Assembly (NCBI GenBank): GCA_002721895.1
Contig: PBLV01000064.1
Coordinates: 1-44,118 of the forward strand
From: Verrucomicrobiales bacterium
GTDB lineage: Bacteria > Verrucomicrobiota > Verrucomicrobiae > Limisphaerales > UBA1100
DNA: 44,118 bases
Direction of reading: 5' to 3'
This document shows, one piece after another, positions 18,516-28,212 of this stretch; the stretch's first letter is position 1; every line of letters begins with the position of its first letter. The notes beneath the pieces are model-generated. The model had not been told where the DNA came from. It saw nothing but the letters and a program-made list of their open reading frames with translations, and did not search any database. Made by a program: the position numbers and the translations under genes.

Positions 18516-21500
18516 AATCACCGGTGAAAAATGGAGTGAAGGACTCCGGCGTCACGGATGAGGTGCGCGGGCAGAAAGTTCCCTCGGCTTGGGGAAATGA
18601 GTTCCCCGAGGGTGCCGCGGATTGGAATGAGGATTTTTCGAGGCGCAAATTTATCAAGCTGATGGGGGCCTCGATGGGGCTGGCGGGCATGGGCCTGCTG
18701 GGCGTGGGCTGCCGTCGGCCTGAGGAAGTGATCATGGCCTTCGGCGAGCAGCCGGAGGGGTATGTCCACGGTGTAGCGCAGTACTTCGCCACGGCTCGCC
18801 CCACACGCACGGGTGCCGTGCCGATTGTTGTAAAGTCGCACGAGGGGCGGCCTACGAAAATCGAGGGAAATGAGCGTTTTTACGAGGAGATTGACGGTCA
18901 GAAATTCGCCGGCACCGACGGCCAGACTCAGGCCAGCATCCTCGACTTGTATGACCCGGACCGCGCCCGCAGCCACTCAGCGGCGGATGGCAAGCAGCTT
19001 TCCAGTGAGGAAGCACTGGAGCTGCTGGAGGAATTGGTTAAGGGCAATAATAAGGTTGCCATATTGACAGGCCAAGGGACCTCGCCTTCCTGCGCGCGGA
19101 TGGCGGCGAATTTGGGTGAAAAAGGTATTCCGGTTTATTCTTACGAGCCGATTGATGACGACATCCTTCGTCGGGGCGCTGAGAAGGCCTTTGGGCAAAA
19201 TGTGAAGCCGCGGTACCACTTGGACAAGGCGGCGACCATCCTGTCCTTGGATTGCGATTTCATAGGCAGCGAGGCGGATTCCCACATTCACCTTCGTGAT
19301 TTTGCCCGTGGCCGGAAGCTGAGGAATGGCAGCATGTCGCGCCTGTACGTGGCCGAACCGCGAATGACGCCGACGGGTGGCAGCGCGGATCATCGCCTGC
19401 GCGTGAAGGCTAGCGGTGTGCAGGCAATTGCGAGGACGATCCTGAACCTGCTTGGAAGTGCCGACGGAAAACTGGATAAGGATACTGAGAATGCCGACTG
19501 GTTGAATGCCTGCGCCGCGGATTTGAGGGATGGCGGGGTGGTTTTGGTCGGGCACGGACAGCCGGTGGAGGTACATGTGCTCGCGCACGCGATCAACGAG
19601 AAGATCGGCGCAGTTGGCAAGGCGGTGGATTTTTTGCCGGCGGAGGAGTCCACGGCGGGCTCGATTGCGGACCTTGCGAAGGCGAGCTTTGACGTGCTGG
19701 TAGTGGCGGGTGGCAACCCCGCGTACAATGCCCCGGCGGAGATTGACTGGGCCAAGTTGATCAAGGGCAAGAAGGTGGTTCGGCTAGGTTATTATCGTGA
19801 CGAATCGGCGCAGGGCGCGGATCTGTTCCTCGCCCAGACACATTACTTGGAGGAGTGGGGCGACGCGAAAACAAGCAGCGGAAACACATTGTCTGTACAG
19901 CCGTTGATCCGCCCGTTGTTCGATGGGATTTCAGAGCTTCAATTGCTGGCCAAACTGGCGGGCGAGAGCAAAAGTGCCCATGAGATCGTGCAGGAAACAA
20001 CCGGAAAATCCGGGGACGATTGGCTGAAATATCTGCATGATGGATTTGATGCCGACGAAAAGGAGACGGTGGCGGTTGGCTCCGTAACGCAGTCTGCAGC
20101 CGGCTCGGCCGCCAAGCCGGCCGAGGGGTTGGAGGTGGTTTTCGCGCGCGATTACAGCGTGGATGACGGGCGGTTTGCCAACAACGGCTGGCTGCAGGAA
20201 TTGCCTGATCCGATCACGAAGATCACTTGGGACAATGCGGTGCTCGTCAGCCGCCGTACGGCGGAGGATCAGAGGCTCGCCAATGGCGACAGGGTGACCA
20301 TCACACTGGAAGGGCGCTCGGTGGATGGCCATGTTTGGATTCAGCCCGGCCAAGCGGATGGAACCTTGGCGCTCGCGCTGGGATACGGCCGCGACAAGGA
20401 CAAATTTGGCGGCCGTGTGGCTGTTTTCGATGGCAAGCCGATTGGCTTCAATGCCTATGCGATTCGTCCGGGGGTGGCCGGGTTTGCCACGGGCGCCACG
20501 GTCAAGAAGGCCGGCAGTGGATACAATTTTGCCTGCACGCAGGATCACTGGTCGATGGAAGGCCGCGCGATCGTTCGCGAGGCCAACTTGGATGGCGAGC
20601 ATGGTTTCAGGAAGAACCCGGGATTCGCTGGCGAAGTGGGACTAGACTCGCCCGGGCACGCGAGCCACACGATCAATCCCGAGACCGGCAAACCCTACGA
20701 GATTTACAATCATCCCTACAAGGAGCGGCCTTCGCTCAAGAACGCGAAGATCCAGTGGGGTATGTCCATCGACCTGAATTCCTGCGTGGGCTGTAGCGCC
20801 TGCGTGATCGCCTGTCAAAGCGAGAACAACATTCCCATTGTCGGGCGCGACCAAGTGGAGCGCGGCCGCGAGATGCACTGGCTGCGCATCGACCGCTACT
20901 ACACCGGCTTCAACCACAAGCCCACCGAGGGCGACACGGCGGGCGATGATGAGCAGGAGCAGGAAGGCTGGATCGACGATCCGCAAGTGGTCAACCAACC
21001 AATGCTTTGTCAGCACTGCGAGTCGGCACCTTGCGAAAGCGTTTGCCCGGTGAACGCCACGGTGCACGACGACGAGGGCATCAACGCGATGGTTTACAAC
21101 CGCTGCATCGGCACGCGCTACTGTTCCAACAACTGCGCGTGGAAGGTACGTCGATTTAACTTCTTTGACTACAATAAGCGTCCGCTCAACGCACTCTACA
21201 AGGGGCCCTTGGCCAGCAACGAGAAGGATGACCCCACCGGCTGGGACTTGGTGAAGATGGCCAAGAATCCCGAGGTGACCGTTCGCATGCGCGGTGTAAT
21301 GGAGAAGTGCACCTACTGTGTCCAGCGTATTGAGGACGCGAAGATTGCCCACAAGCGCAAGGCCAGCCAGAATTACAAGGATGCCGTGGCTCGAGGTAAC
21401 GAGGATGTCGCGGTGAGTTCGGCCATCCCCGATGGCGGCGTGCGCACCGCCTGCCAGCAGGCCTGCTCGGCCGATGCCATTGTGTTTGGCAACATGGCGG

Positions 21501-21751
21501 ATCCGGGCAGTGCGGTTTCCCAAGCCAAGCAATCCCCGCGCGATTACAGTGTGCTGGGCTTTCTGAACACTCTGCCGCACACGACTTACTTGGCGCGCGT
21601 GCGTAATCCCAATTTGGATGTGCCGGGCATGGACCAGCCATACAGCGCGCGTGAATACGAGAGCGCCGCGCATGGCGACCATGGTCACGATGATGACCAC
21701 AGCCATGGCGAGGGAGCCCACGACGACCACGGCAAGGGCGAACACAAATGA
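18512..21751 (+). CDS. actB: Alternative Complex III subunit ActB, molybdopterin-like and iron-sulfur protein
   Basis: 1079 residues from ATG 18512, which overlaps the actA stop; upstream in-frame ATG/TTG are less likely. Residues ~35-75 hold a twin-arginine-type start [12 protein letters not shown] and a lipobox-like LLGVGC. A long molybdopterin-oxidoreductase-like region (~80-720, no cofactor expected in ActB) is followed by a ferredoxin-like part with [38 protein letters not shown] and [10 protein letters not shown]...[10 protein letters not shown], enough for four Fe-S clusters. The C-terminal tail is His/Asp-rich ([15 protein letters not shown]), possibly metal-binding. It conducts electrons from the quinol site to ActA. 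Confidence 0.96.
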   Translation: MKSPVKNGVKDSGVTDEVRGQKVPSAWGNEFPEGAADWNEDFSRRKFIKLMGASMGLAGMGLLGVGCRRPEEVIMAFGEQPEGYVHGVAQYFATARPTRTGAVPIVVKSHEGRPTKIEGNERFYEEIDGQKFAGTDGQTQASILDLYDPDRARSHSAADGKQLSSEEALELLEELVKGNNKVAILTGQGTSPSCARMAANLGEKGIPVYSYEPIDDDILRRGAEKAFGQNVKPRYHLDKAATILSLDCDFIGSEADSHIHLRDFARGRKLRNGSMSRLYVAEPRMTPTGGSADHRLRVKASGVQAIARTILNLLGSADGKLDKDTENADWLNACAADLRDGGVVLVGHGQPVEVHVLAHAINEKIGAVGKAVDFLPAEESTAGSIADLAKASFDVLVVAGGNPAYNAPAEIDWAKLIKGKKVVRLGYYRDESAQGADLFLAQTHYLEEWGDAKTSSGNTLSVQPLIRPLFDGISELQLLAKLAGESKSAHEIVQETTGKSGDDWLKYLHDGFDADEKETVAVGSVTQSAAGSAAKPAEGLEVVFARDYSVDDGRFANNGWLQELPDPITKITWDNAVLVSRRTAEDQRLANGDRVTITLEGRSVDGHVWIQPGQADGTLALALGYGRDKDKFGGRVAVFDGKPIGFNAYAIRPGVAGFATGATVKKAGSGYNFACTQDHWSMEGRAIVREANLDGEHGFRKNPGFAGEVGLDSPGHASHTINPETGKPYEIYNHPYKERPSLKNAKIQWGMSIDLNSCVGCSACVIACQSENNIPIVGRDQVERGREMHWLRIDRYYTGFNHKPTEGDTAGDDEQEQEGWIDDPQVVNQPMLCQHCESAPCESVCPVNATVHDDEGINAMVYNRCIGTRYCSNNCAWKVRRFNFFDYNKRPLNALYKGPLASNEKDDPTGWDLVKMAKNPEVTVRMRGVMEKCTYCVQRIEDAKIAHKRKASQNYKDAVARGNEDVAVSSAIPDGGVRTACQQACSADAIVFGNMADPGSAVSQAKQSPRDYSVLGFLNTLPHTTYLARVRNPNLDVPGMDQPYSAREYESAAHGDHGHDDDHSHGEGAHDDHGKGEHK

Positions 21752-23217
21752 GTAACAGCGCCGGTCATCAACCTTCTTATCTGGTTGAGACGCCCAAGGA
21801 ATTGGAGCGTGAGCCGCTGGTGTTGAAAAAGCGTTCGCCGGGATGGATCTCCGACAAGATCGCCGGCATCATCGAGGGCGAGACACCCAAGTGGTGGTGG
21901 TACGCGTTCATTGTGAGCGTGCTTACGGCGGGATTGTGTTTCTCGATGATCGGATATCTGGTCGTCACTGGTGTGGGCGTGTGGGGGCTGAATCAGCCGG
22001 TGATGTGGGGCTGGGCGATCGTGAACTTCGTCTGGTGGATCGGCATTGGCCATGCCGGCACGTTGATCTCGGCCATTCTGTTCCTGTTGCGGCAAAAGTG
22101 GCGGACCTCCATCAATCGCGCGGCTGAGGCCATGACCATTTTCGCGGTGATGTGCGCGGGCATCTTCCCGGCCATCCACGTGGGCCGCATCTGGTTCGTT
22201 TGGTATCCGCTGCCGATCCCCAATGCCAACGACATTTGGCCGCAATTCCGCTCGCCGCTGTTGTGGGATGTGTTTGCGGTGTCGACCTATTTCACCGTCT
22301 CGCTGCTGTTCTGGTACATGGGACTGATCCCGGACTTGGCGACCATGCGCGACCGTTTCCGACTGCAGACGGAGAAAATCAAGGCGCCATTCCAAGTGTT
22401 CATCAACAAGGTGAAGCAGGTGTTGTACGGCTTCTTCGCGCTGGGCTGGACGGGCAGCAACCGCCACTGGAGCAATTATGAAAAGGCCTACCTGCTGCTG
22501 GCGGGCCTCTCCACGCCGCTGGTGCTCTCGGTGCACTCGATTGTGTCGTTTGACTTTGCCGTGTCGCAGTTGCCGGGTTGGCACACGACCATCTTCCCGC
22601 CGTACTTCGTGGCGGGTGCCATCTTCTCCGGCTTCGGCATGGTGCTTACGCTGCTCATTCCGCTGCGCAGCCTCTACAATCTTGAGGACGTTATCACTGT
22701 CCGCCACATCGAGTTGATGTGCAAAGTGACGCTGGCGACGGGCACAATTGTCGGCTACGCCTATGGCATGGAGTTTTTCATCGCGTGGTATGGCGGCAGC
22801 CCGTATGAGTTGTATGCCTTCAAGAACCGCGCCTTTGGCCCCTACTGGTGGGCCTACTGGAGCATGGTCATTTGCAACGTGGTTACGCCGCAGTTTTTCT
22901 GGTTCAAGAAAATCCGAACCAACATGGTGGCGGTGTTTATCCTGTCGATCTTTGTCAACATCGGCATGTGGTTTGAGCGGTTTGTCATTGTGGTCACCTC
23001 ATTGCATCGTGATTTTCTGCCGTCGAACTGGGGCTACTACAGCCCGACGATCGTGGACGTCCTCACCTACATCGGGACGATGGGCTTTTTCATGACGCTG
23101 TTCCTGCTGTTTATCCGTTACCTGCCGTTGATTGCCATCAGCGAGGTGAAGGGCGTGACCCCGCAGGCTGATCCGCATGACCCGGCCGGTGGTGCCAAGG
23201 AGGGAGGCGCGCACTGA
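21748..23217 (+). CDS. actC: Alternative Complex III subunit ActC, NrfD-like quinol-oxidising membrane subunit
   Basis: 489 residues with about ten membrane helices of the NrfD/PsrC type. The first helix begins after the amphipathic [23 protein letters not shown], and [33 protein letters not shown] is the conserved helix 2 region. It is one of the two integral subunits (with ActF) that bind menaquinol or ubiquinol and may translocate protons. It overlaps actB (ATGA) and actD (TGATG). The 23-residue tail is polar and low-complexity. Confidence 0.95.
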   Translation: MSNSAGHQPSYLVETPKELEREPLVLKKRSPGWISDKIAGIIEGETPKWWWYAFIVSVLTAGLCFSMIGYLVVTGVGVWGLNQPVMWGWAIVNFVWWIGIGHAGTLISAILFLLRQKWRTSINRAAEAMTIFAVMCAGIFPAIHVGRIWFVWYPLPIPNANDIWPQFRSPLLWDVFAVSTYFTVSLLFWYMGLIPDLATMRDRFRLQTEKIKAPFQVFINKVKQVLYGFFALGWTGSNRHWSNYEKAYLLLAGLSTPLVLSVHSIVSFDFAVSQLPGWHTTIFPPYFVAGAIFSGFGMVLTLLIPLRSLYNLEDVITVRHIELMCKVTLATGTIVGYAYGMEFFIAWYGGSPYELYAFKNRAFGPYWWAYWSMVICNVVTPQFFWFKKIRTNMVAVFILSIFVNIGMWFERFVIVVTSLHRDFLPSNWGYYSPTIVDVLTYIGTMGFFMTLFLLFIRYLPLIAISEVKGVTPQADPHDPAGGAKEGGAH

Positions 23218-23747
23218 TGAGCGAGACCTACGGCATCATGGCGCAGTTTGACACTCCGGCGGATACGATGCACGCGGCCGAGCAAGTGCGCGACGCGGGC
23301 TACAGCCAGTGGGACGTGCACACGCCGTTCCCCGTCCACGGTATGGACCAGGCAATGGGCATGAAGAATTCGCCGGTGGGTTGGTTCACCTTTCTCGGCG
23401 GCTTGAGCGGCTACACGGGCGGCATGCTGATGATCTGGTTCATGAACTCCTACCACTACGATATCGTCGTGGGCGGCAAACCGCTCTTCAGCGGGTTTTA
23501 TGCGTTCCCGGTTTCCTACGAGCTGACCATTTTGCTGGGGGCGTTTGGCTCGCTGTTTGGGATGTTGATTTTAAACAAGCTGCCCCGACATCATCATCCG
23601 CTCCTGAAAAACAGGCGTTTTTCCAAGGTGACACACGACAAGTTTTTCGTGGTTATAGAAACTGGCGACCCCAAGTATGATGAGGCCGAAACCCGCAAAT
23701 TGCTGGAAGGCGCCGGGGCGAAGCATATTGAGTTGGTGAAGGAATAA
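23217..23747 (+). CDS. actD: Alternative Complex III subunit ActD (DUF3341)
   Basis: 176 residues: an N-terminal soluble alpha/beta part (YGIMAQFDTPADTMHAAEQVRDAGYSQWDVHTPFPVHGMD, typical DUF3341), two membrane helices (WFTFLGGLSGYTGGMLMIWFM and YELTILLGAFGSLFGMLIL) and a cytoplasmic end. It is a peripheral scaffold subunit of the complex without cofactors. Its ATG overlaps the actC stop, and actE starts four bases after its end. Confidence 0.95.
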   Translation: MSETYGIMAQFDTPADTMHAAEQVRDAGYSQWDVHTPFPVHGMDQAMGMKNSPVGWFTFLGGLSGYTGGMLMIWFMNSYHYDIVVGGKPLFSGFYAFPVSYELTILLGAFGSLFGMLILNKLPRHHHPLLKNRRFSKVTHDKFFVVIETGDPKYDEAETRKLLEGAGAKHIELVKE

Positions 23748-23751
23748 CGAA

Positions 23752-24438
23752 GTGATTGGACGCATCATAGTCGTGTTTGTGGCGCTGGTGGGGCTGGTGA
23801 TCGGCCTCTTTGGGCTGCGTGGCGACTTGGGGCGCAAGCCGCCGCTGGAGGTGTTCGCGGACATGGACCGCCAACCCAAGCTGCGGCCAGCGGAGCCCAA
23901 CCGGTTCTTTGCCAACGGCAGCAGTTCACAGTTGCCGGTGGAAGGTGCAGTGGCGCGCAGTGAACCACTGGTCTTGGCGGATGGAACCGAGGTTTACCCG
24001 TTTGAAGGACACGATGCGAACACTGGTGGAACGGTGAATGCCAAGGGCACGAACTATGTGGTCACACTGCCGATCGCGGTGGATGCCGCGGTGTTGGCTC
24101 GCGGCCGTGAGCGGTACGATATCACCTGTGCCATCTGCCATGGCCGGGCCGGGGACGGCCAGGGCGTGGTGAGCACGCTGGGCGTGGGCATGAGCGCGGC
24201 GAGCCTGCACGATGCCAGCATCCTGAAAATGCCGGACGGCCAGCTTTATCGCACGATCGCCTTTGGCAGCAAGGAAGGGCAGGGCGTGATGAAGGGGTAC
24301 AAGACGCAGTTGAACGTGGCGGATCGTTGGGCCGTGGTGGCCTACGTGCGCGCGCTGCAGTATAGCCGGCTGGTGGGGCCGGAGGAATTGAAGGAAATTT
24401 ACGGGAAGGAACCGGATTCTGTTCCGGCTGCTGAATAA
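23752..24438 (+). CDS. actE: Alternative Complex III subunit ActE, monohaem cytochrome c
   Basis: 228 residues from GTG 23752, preceded by GAAGGA at Shine-Dalgarno distance. An N-terminal signal anchor (IIVVFVALVGLVIGLFGL) leads to a single haem site, CAICHGRAGDGQGV, with later Met candidates in the 170-190 region (LKMPDGQLY, GVMKGYKTQ). In known complexes ActE is the electron exit toward soluble or oxidase-bound cytochrome. The gene order actA-B-C-D-E-F is canonical here. Confidence 0.94.
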   Translation: MIGRIIVVFVALVGLVIGLFGLRGDLGRKPPLEVFADMDRQPKLRPAEPNRFFANGSSSQLPVEGAVARSEPLVLADGTEVYPFEGHDANTGGTVNAKGTNYVVTLPIAVDAAVLARGRERYDITCAICHGRAGDGQGVVSTLGVGMSAASLHDASILKMPDGQLYRTIAFGSKEGQGVMKGYKTQLNVADRWAVVAYVRALQYSRLVGPEELKEIYGKEPDSVPAAE

Positions 24439-24440
24439 AC

Positions 24441-25637
24441 ATGAGCACGGAAACCGCAACTGCCCACGCCGGAGCCGAGGCTGAGACCAGCTTTTGGAAC
24501 CAGTTGCCGCTCTTGGCGGTGCTGGCGGGCTCCGTGGGTTGCATCATCGGCTACGTGACCGAGGGCGCGCAGCAGTTTGCGCACTCGTACCTGGTGGCGT
24601 TCATGTTCTTCCTGAGCATCGCGCTGGGTGGCCTGTTCATGGTTATCATTCACCACCTGTTTGACGCGTGGTGGTCGGTGCCGATCCGGCGCGTGTCCGA
24701 GCAACTCGGCTGCCTGCTGCCTTGGATGGCGTTGTATTTTATCCCCATCGGCCTTCTGGCCAGTGAGCTTTACCCGTGGATGTCCATGAAACCGGGCGAG
24801 AGCCATTCGCTGGACATCAAGGCGGTGATGTTTAACAAGTCCACTTGGTTCATCGTCAGCGTGGCGCTGTTCGCCATCTGGGGTCTGTGGTCCAACAAAC
24901 TGCGCGGCTGGTCGCTCAAGCAGGACGAGACCGGCGCGGCTGAGTGCACCATTTACATGCGGCGCTGGTCGACCTCGGGCGTGATCATGTTTGCCTTTAC
25001 GCTCACCGCGGGGGCGATCTTCTGGATGAAGTCGCAGGAGCACCAGTGGTTTAGCACCATGTACGGTGTCTACTATTTTGCCGGCAGCGTGTGGGTGACT
25101 CTGGGCACCAGTTATGCCATTGCGCTGGCTATGAAGCGCACCAACGTCATCCCCATCATCGCGCGTGAGCAAATGCACTGTATCGGCCAATGGCTCTTCG
25201 CGTTCACGGTCTTTTACGCATACATCCATTTCAGCCAATACTTCCTTCAGTGGAACGCCGCCATGCCGGAGGAAACCTTCTGGTACGCCAAGCGCGAGCA
25301 GGGCAGTTGGGCGATGGTGGGCTGGGTGATCATCCTCGGCCATTTTCTGGTGCCGTTCCTCACGTTACTGCGTATCGACGCCAAGCTGAGCCTCGGCGTC
25401 ATGCTGCCCATCATCGTGTGGGTGTGGCTGATGCACTACACGGACATGGTATACAACATCATGCCGCTCATCCATGCCGACGGCCCGGCGTTCCACCTGT
25501 CAGATGTCTCCACGATGCTTTTCGTGGGCGGCGGTTTGGCCATGATTTTCCTCCACAATTTCCGCAAATCCGCGCCCTTCCCGCAGAAGGATCCGCGCAT
25601 GGGCGAGGTCCTGAAAAATCAGGCCCATTCCCACTGA
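24441..25637 (+). CDS. actF: Alternative Complex III subunit ActF, integral membrane subunit
   Basis: 398 residues with about ten helices, homologous in plan to ActC. Segments include LPLLAVLAGSVGCIIGYVTEG, SYLVAFMFFLSIALGGLFMVIIHHLFDAWWSVPIRRVSEQL and FSQYFLQWNAAMPEETFWY. It forms the second half of the membrane domain. After its stop, a six-codon ORF (ATG 25637 to TGA 25657) bridges to the next gene's ATG at 25654; this may be a chance translational coupler. Confidence 0.94.
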   Translation: MSTETATAHAGAEAETSFWNQLPLLAVLAGSVGCIIGYVTEGAQQFAHSYLVAFMFFLSIALGGLFMVIIHHLFDAWWSVPIRRVSEQLGCLLPWMALYFIPIGLLASELYPWMSMKPGESHSLDIKAVMFNKSTWFIVSVALFAIWGLWSNKLRGWSLKQDETGAAECTIYMRRWSTSGVIMFAFTLTAGAIFWMKSQEHQWFSTMYGVYYFAGSVWVTLGTSYAIALAMKRTNVIPIIAREQMHCIGQWLFAFTVFYAYIHFSQYFLQWNAAMPEETFWYAKREQGSWAMVGWVIILGHFLVPFLTLLRIDAKLSLGVMLPIIVWVWLMHYTDMVYNIMPLIHADGPAFHLSDVSTMLFVGGGLAMIFLHNFRKSAPFPQKDPRMGEVLKNQAHSH

Positions 25638-25653
25638 TGACTGAAAAAACGGC

Positions 25654-26340
25654 ATGAGCGAACAGAACCCCAATCCCGACAGTGGCTGGCAGACCTATGA
25701 GGTTGCGGCCATCGTGCTGTGTGCCGGGCTGGCGTTGTGGGGCCTGATGTCCGGGGCCTCATCCGCCCGTGCCCGCGCGATGCATGCCGAGCGCGCCAGC
25801 GACCGCCAAAAGGCCCGCGAAGCCGCCGACGCCAAGGCCGAGACTGCCCTGACGACATTTGCCGCCCTAGACAGTAAGAAAACGCGTTTCCGGGTGCCGA
25901 TAGACTTGGCCATGGAACAGGCGGCGATAAAGATGGGTGAGGATGCAGGGGCTTTTCGGGAATCCCTGAATCAGGGTGCGCCCGATCCATTGGTGGAACA
26001 AGGGAAGACCTTGTTCCAGACCAAGATTTGTTTTACTTGTCACCAGGTAGATCCGAATACACCGGCACCTGCCGGCTTGGCGCTCAAGGCGCCGGCGTTC
26101 ATCGGTGATTTTTGGGGGAAGGAACGCGAAGTTCAACTGGATGCAGACCCAGCGACCCCAATCTTTGAGCCGAGTGGCGAATTTGAGACTGTGGTCATGG
26201 ATGAGGCTTATGTCATGGAATCCATTGAGAAACCGATGTTGAGGATTACGAAAGGCGCGATTCCCGGCATGGCACCGTTGCCGACCACCGAAGAAGAACG
26301 CAAGGCGTTGGCTGCATACATCAAAAGCCTGAGCGAATAG
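25654..26340 (+). CDS. Membrane-anchored monohaem cytochrome c
   Basis: 228 residues. A short cytoplasmic start, one membrane helix (VAAIVLCAGLALWGLMSGA, ~17-36), a charged helical linker rich in Ala/Arg/Lys (~38-75), VPIDLAMEQAAIKMG, then a haem domain with CFTCH (Cys126-His130) and a late IPGMAPLPT that may give the Met ligand. It stands where ActG or an extra cytochrome subunit would be in other clusters. Its last ~110 residues are closely repeated by the next gene. It probably carries electrons out of the complex to a terminal oxidase. Confidence 0.85.
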   Translation: MSEQNPNPDSGWQTYEVAAIVLCAGLALWGLMSGASSARARAMHAERASDRQKAREAADAKAETALTTFAALDSKKTRFRVPIDLAMEQAAIKMGEDAGAFRESLNQGAPDPLVEQGKTLFQTKICFTCHQVDPNTPAPAGLALKAPAFIGDFWGKEREVQLDADPATPIFEPSGEFETVVMDEAYVMESIEKPMLRITKGAIPGMAPLPTTEEERKALAAYIKSLSE

Positions 26341-26342
26341 AT

Positions 26343-26774
26343 ATGAAAAACATCCTGAACATTTTGATTGTATCCATGGTGGGTGCCCCCAGTTTGCAGG
26401 CGGATGACAAACTTGTGGCCAAGGGCAAAGTGCTGTTCCAGACCAAGATTTGCTTCACCTGCCATCAGGTCGATCCCAATATCCCCGCGCCCGCCGGTTT
26501 GGCGCTCAAGGCATCCAAGTTCATTGGCGATTTCTGGGGCAAGGAACGCGAGGTACAGTTGGATGCTGACCCCAAGACACTTCCGTTTGAGCCCAGCGGC
26601 AAGTTTGTCAAGGTTAAGCTGGACGACAAATATTTTCTGGAGTCGGTCGAGAAACCGATGCTGAAAGTGGTCAAGGGATCCATTCCCGGCATGGCGCCTC
26701 TGCCCACCACCAAGGAAGAGCGCGCCGCATTGCTGGCCTACGTGAAGAGCCTATCGAAGCCGGAGAAGAAATAA
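26343..26774 (+). CDS. Periplasmic monohaem cytochrome c, tandem paralog of the preceding gene
   Basis: 143 residues: a signal peptide (MKNILNILIVSMVGAPSLQA) in place of the membrane anchor, then CFTCH (Cys37-His41) and nearly the same domain as the gene before: LFQTKICFTCHQVDPN, APAGLALKA, FIGDFWGKEREVQLDADP, SIPGMAPLPTT and a similar C-terminal helix. The DNA is also visibly alike across the domain, with differences mostly at third positions. It looks like a soluble shuttle derived from the anchored copy by tandem duplication. Confidence 0.88.
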   Translation: MKNILNILIVSMVGAPSLQADDKLVAKGKVLFQTKICFTCHQVDPNIPAPAGLALKASKFIGDFWGKEREVQLDADPKTLPFEPSGKFVKVKLDDKYFLESVEKPMLKVVKGSIPGMAPLPTTKEERAALLAYVKSLSKPEKK

Positions 26775-26781
26775 CGAACGC

Positions 26782-28212
26782 ATGAGCAACGAGGAAAACA
26801 GCGTCCAGACACCGGCAGCAATTGATGCCTCCTGCCGGCTGCCTGTACTGCTGCTGTTGGCCAGTGCCACGGCGTGGCTGGTGACGGCACTGGGCTTTGG
26901 CCTGTTTGCGTCCCTGAATTTTCATGCGCCCGGCCTTCTGGCGGATTGCCCGAACCTGACGTACGGCCACCGTGCCTCGGTGGCTTGGACGGCCATGCTC
27001 TTTGGCTTTGGCGGCAACGCGGCATTGGGCATCACGCTTTGGATGCTGGCGCGATTGCGCGGGGTGAATCTCCGTTGGCCGGCCTTGGCGGCCTTGGGCG
27101 CGGCCTTGTGGAATGTGGGCGTGACCGCCGGTGTGGGAGGCTTCCTCATGGGCGATAGCACGGGCCATGGCGCGGTGGATATTCCGTTGTACGCGGTTCG
27201 GGTCTTGATTCTTGGCGGTGCGTTCATGGCGATCCCGGCGGGATTGACTTATTTTGCCCGTCGCGACAGTCAGCTTTACGTTTCCACATGGCACCTGATC
27301 GGTGGATTGGTGGTGTTGCCGTGGGTGCTGGTGACGATTTATCTCCTGCTTGGCAACGAGAGCGTGCGCGGCGTGGCGCAGTCCACCATCGCTTGGTGGG
27401 CGGCCTCCAGTCTGACTCAGGTTTGGCTGGGCATGGTGGGGCTCGCGGTGGTTTACTACTTTACCCCCAAGATTCTCGATTGTCCGCTTTACAGCCGCCA
27501 ATTGGCAGCGTTGGGCTTTCTGAGCATTCTGGTCTTGGGCGGGTTCCTGGGCGTGCATGCCGGGGCACCGGTGCCGGTGTGGATTGTCCGGCTCAGCGCC
27601 TTTGCGGCCGTGCTGTTTGCCTTCCCACTGTTTGCGGTCTGGTGGAATGTCCGGCGCACGGTGGGCATCCGCCCGTTTGCGACTTCCACGGACAACACCT
27701 TGGCGTTCGTGGGGATGGCTTGGGTTTGCTTCCTTGTGGCGGGCGTGGGCACGGTGTTGCATCCTTGGATCAACGGGCAGACGCACTTTACGATCTTTGA
27801 ATCTGCCACCCGCCAATTGTTTGTGTTTGGTTTCTTCGGCATGGCGGTGACTGGGGCGATCCACTACATCGTGCCGCGTTTGGTGGGCGCGGACTGGTGC
27901 TGTCAAAAGGCGTTTCGTCGCATTTACCTTCTGGCAGGTGCGGGCCTGCTGCTTTACGTGGTGCCGATGATTTACGGTGGCATCGATCAGGGGCGTGTGC
28001 TGAATGCCGGCGACGAGTATATCAACCTACCCTCCACCGCGTTGATGGGCATGCGCATTGCCTTCCTGGGTGAACTGGCGATGTTCTTTGCGGCACTGGG
28101 TTTGATGGGCAATGTGTTCTGGGCGGTGATTGCGAACTGTTGTGAAGGCTGCAATCCGGTGGAGATTTTCAGGATGATGAAAGCGGCGCGCGAGGAGGGA
28201 GGCACGGAATGA
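26782..28212 (+). CDS. Degenerate cbb3-type oxidase subunit I (CcoN-like), metal ligands lost
   Basis: 476 residues with about 12 membrane helices and the shape of a haem-copper oxidase subunit I. Alignable landmarks are FGFGGNAALG (CcoN FGWGGNA), VVYYFTPK (CcoN YYFIPK) and THFTIFESATRQ (CcoN THGTxxTVAHGH). At the ligand positions the histidines are missing: the helix before FGFGGNA has no His, Ser209 stands for the first CuB ligand, the CuB His-His pair is His259-Ala260, and Thr343 and Gln345 replace the two ligands of haem b and b3. It therefore cannot be an ordinary oxidase. It overlaps ccoO by ATGA and probably acts as a scaffold for it. Confidence 0.75.
   Translation: MSNEENSVQTPAAIDASCRLPVLLLLASATAWLVTALGFGLFASLNFHAPGLLADCPNLTYGHRASVAWTAMLFGFGGNAALGITLWMLARLRGVNLRWPALAALGAALWNVGVTAGVGGFLMGDSTGHGAVDIPLYAVRVLILGGAFMAIPAGLTYFARRDSQLYVSTWHLIGGLVVLPWVLVTIYLLLGNESVRGVAQSTIAWWAASSLTQVWLGMVGLAVVYYFTPKILDCPLYSRQLAALGFLSILVLGGFLGVHAGAPVPVWIVRLSAFAAVLFAFPLFAVWWNVRRTVGIRPFATSTDNTLAFVGMAWVCFLVAGVGTVLHPWINGQTHFTIFESATRQLFVFGFFGMAVTGAIHYIVPRLVGADWCCQKAFRRIYLLAGAGLLLYVVPMIYGGIDQGRVLNAGDEYINLPSTALMGMRIAFLGELAMFFAALGLMGNVFWAVIANCCEGCNPVEIFRMMKAAREEGGTE

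Noticed and set aside
20642..21745. A 367-codon open frame on the minus strand opposite actB
   Set aside because: It lies wholly within the actB C-terminal part, whose Fe-S cysteine motifs are unmistakable; the antisense product is His/Val/Ala-rich shadow sequence of GC-rich codons.
21685..22707. A 340-codon minus-strand frame opposite actC
   Set aside because: Mirror of the NrfD-like gene with third-position bias; it is Arg/His/Gln-rich and without domain features.
26671..27906. A 411-codon minus-strand frame opposite the CcoN-like gene
   Set aside because: His/Arg/Gln-rich shadow; the plus-strand frame has clear membrane helices and overlapping operon starts.
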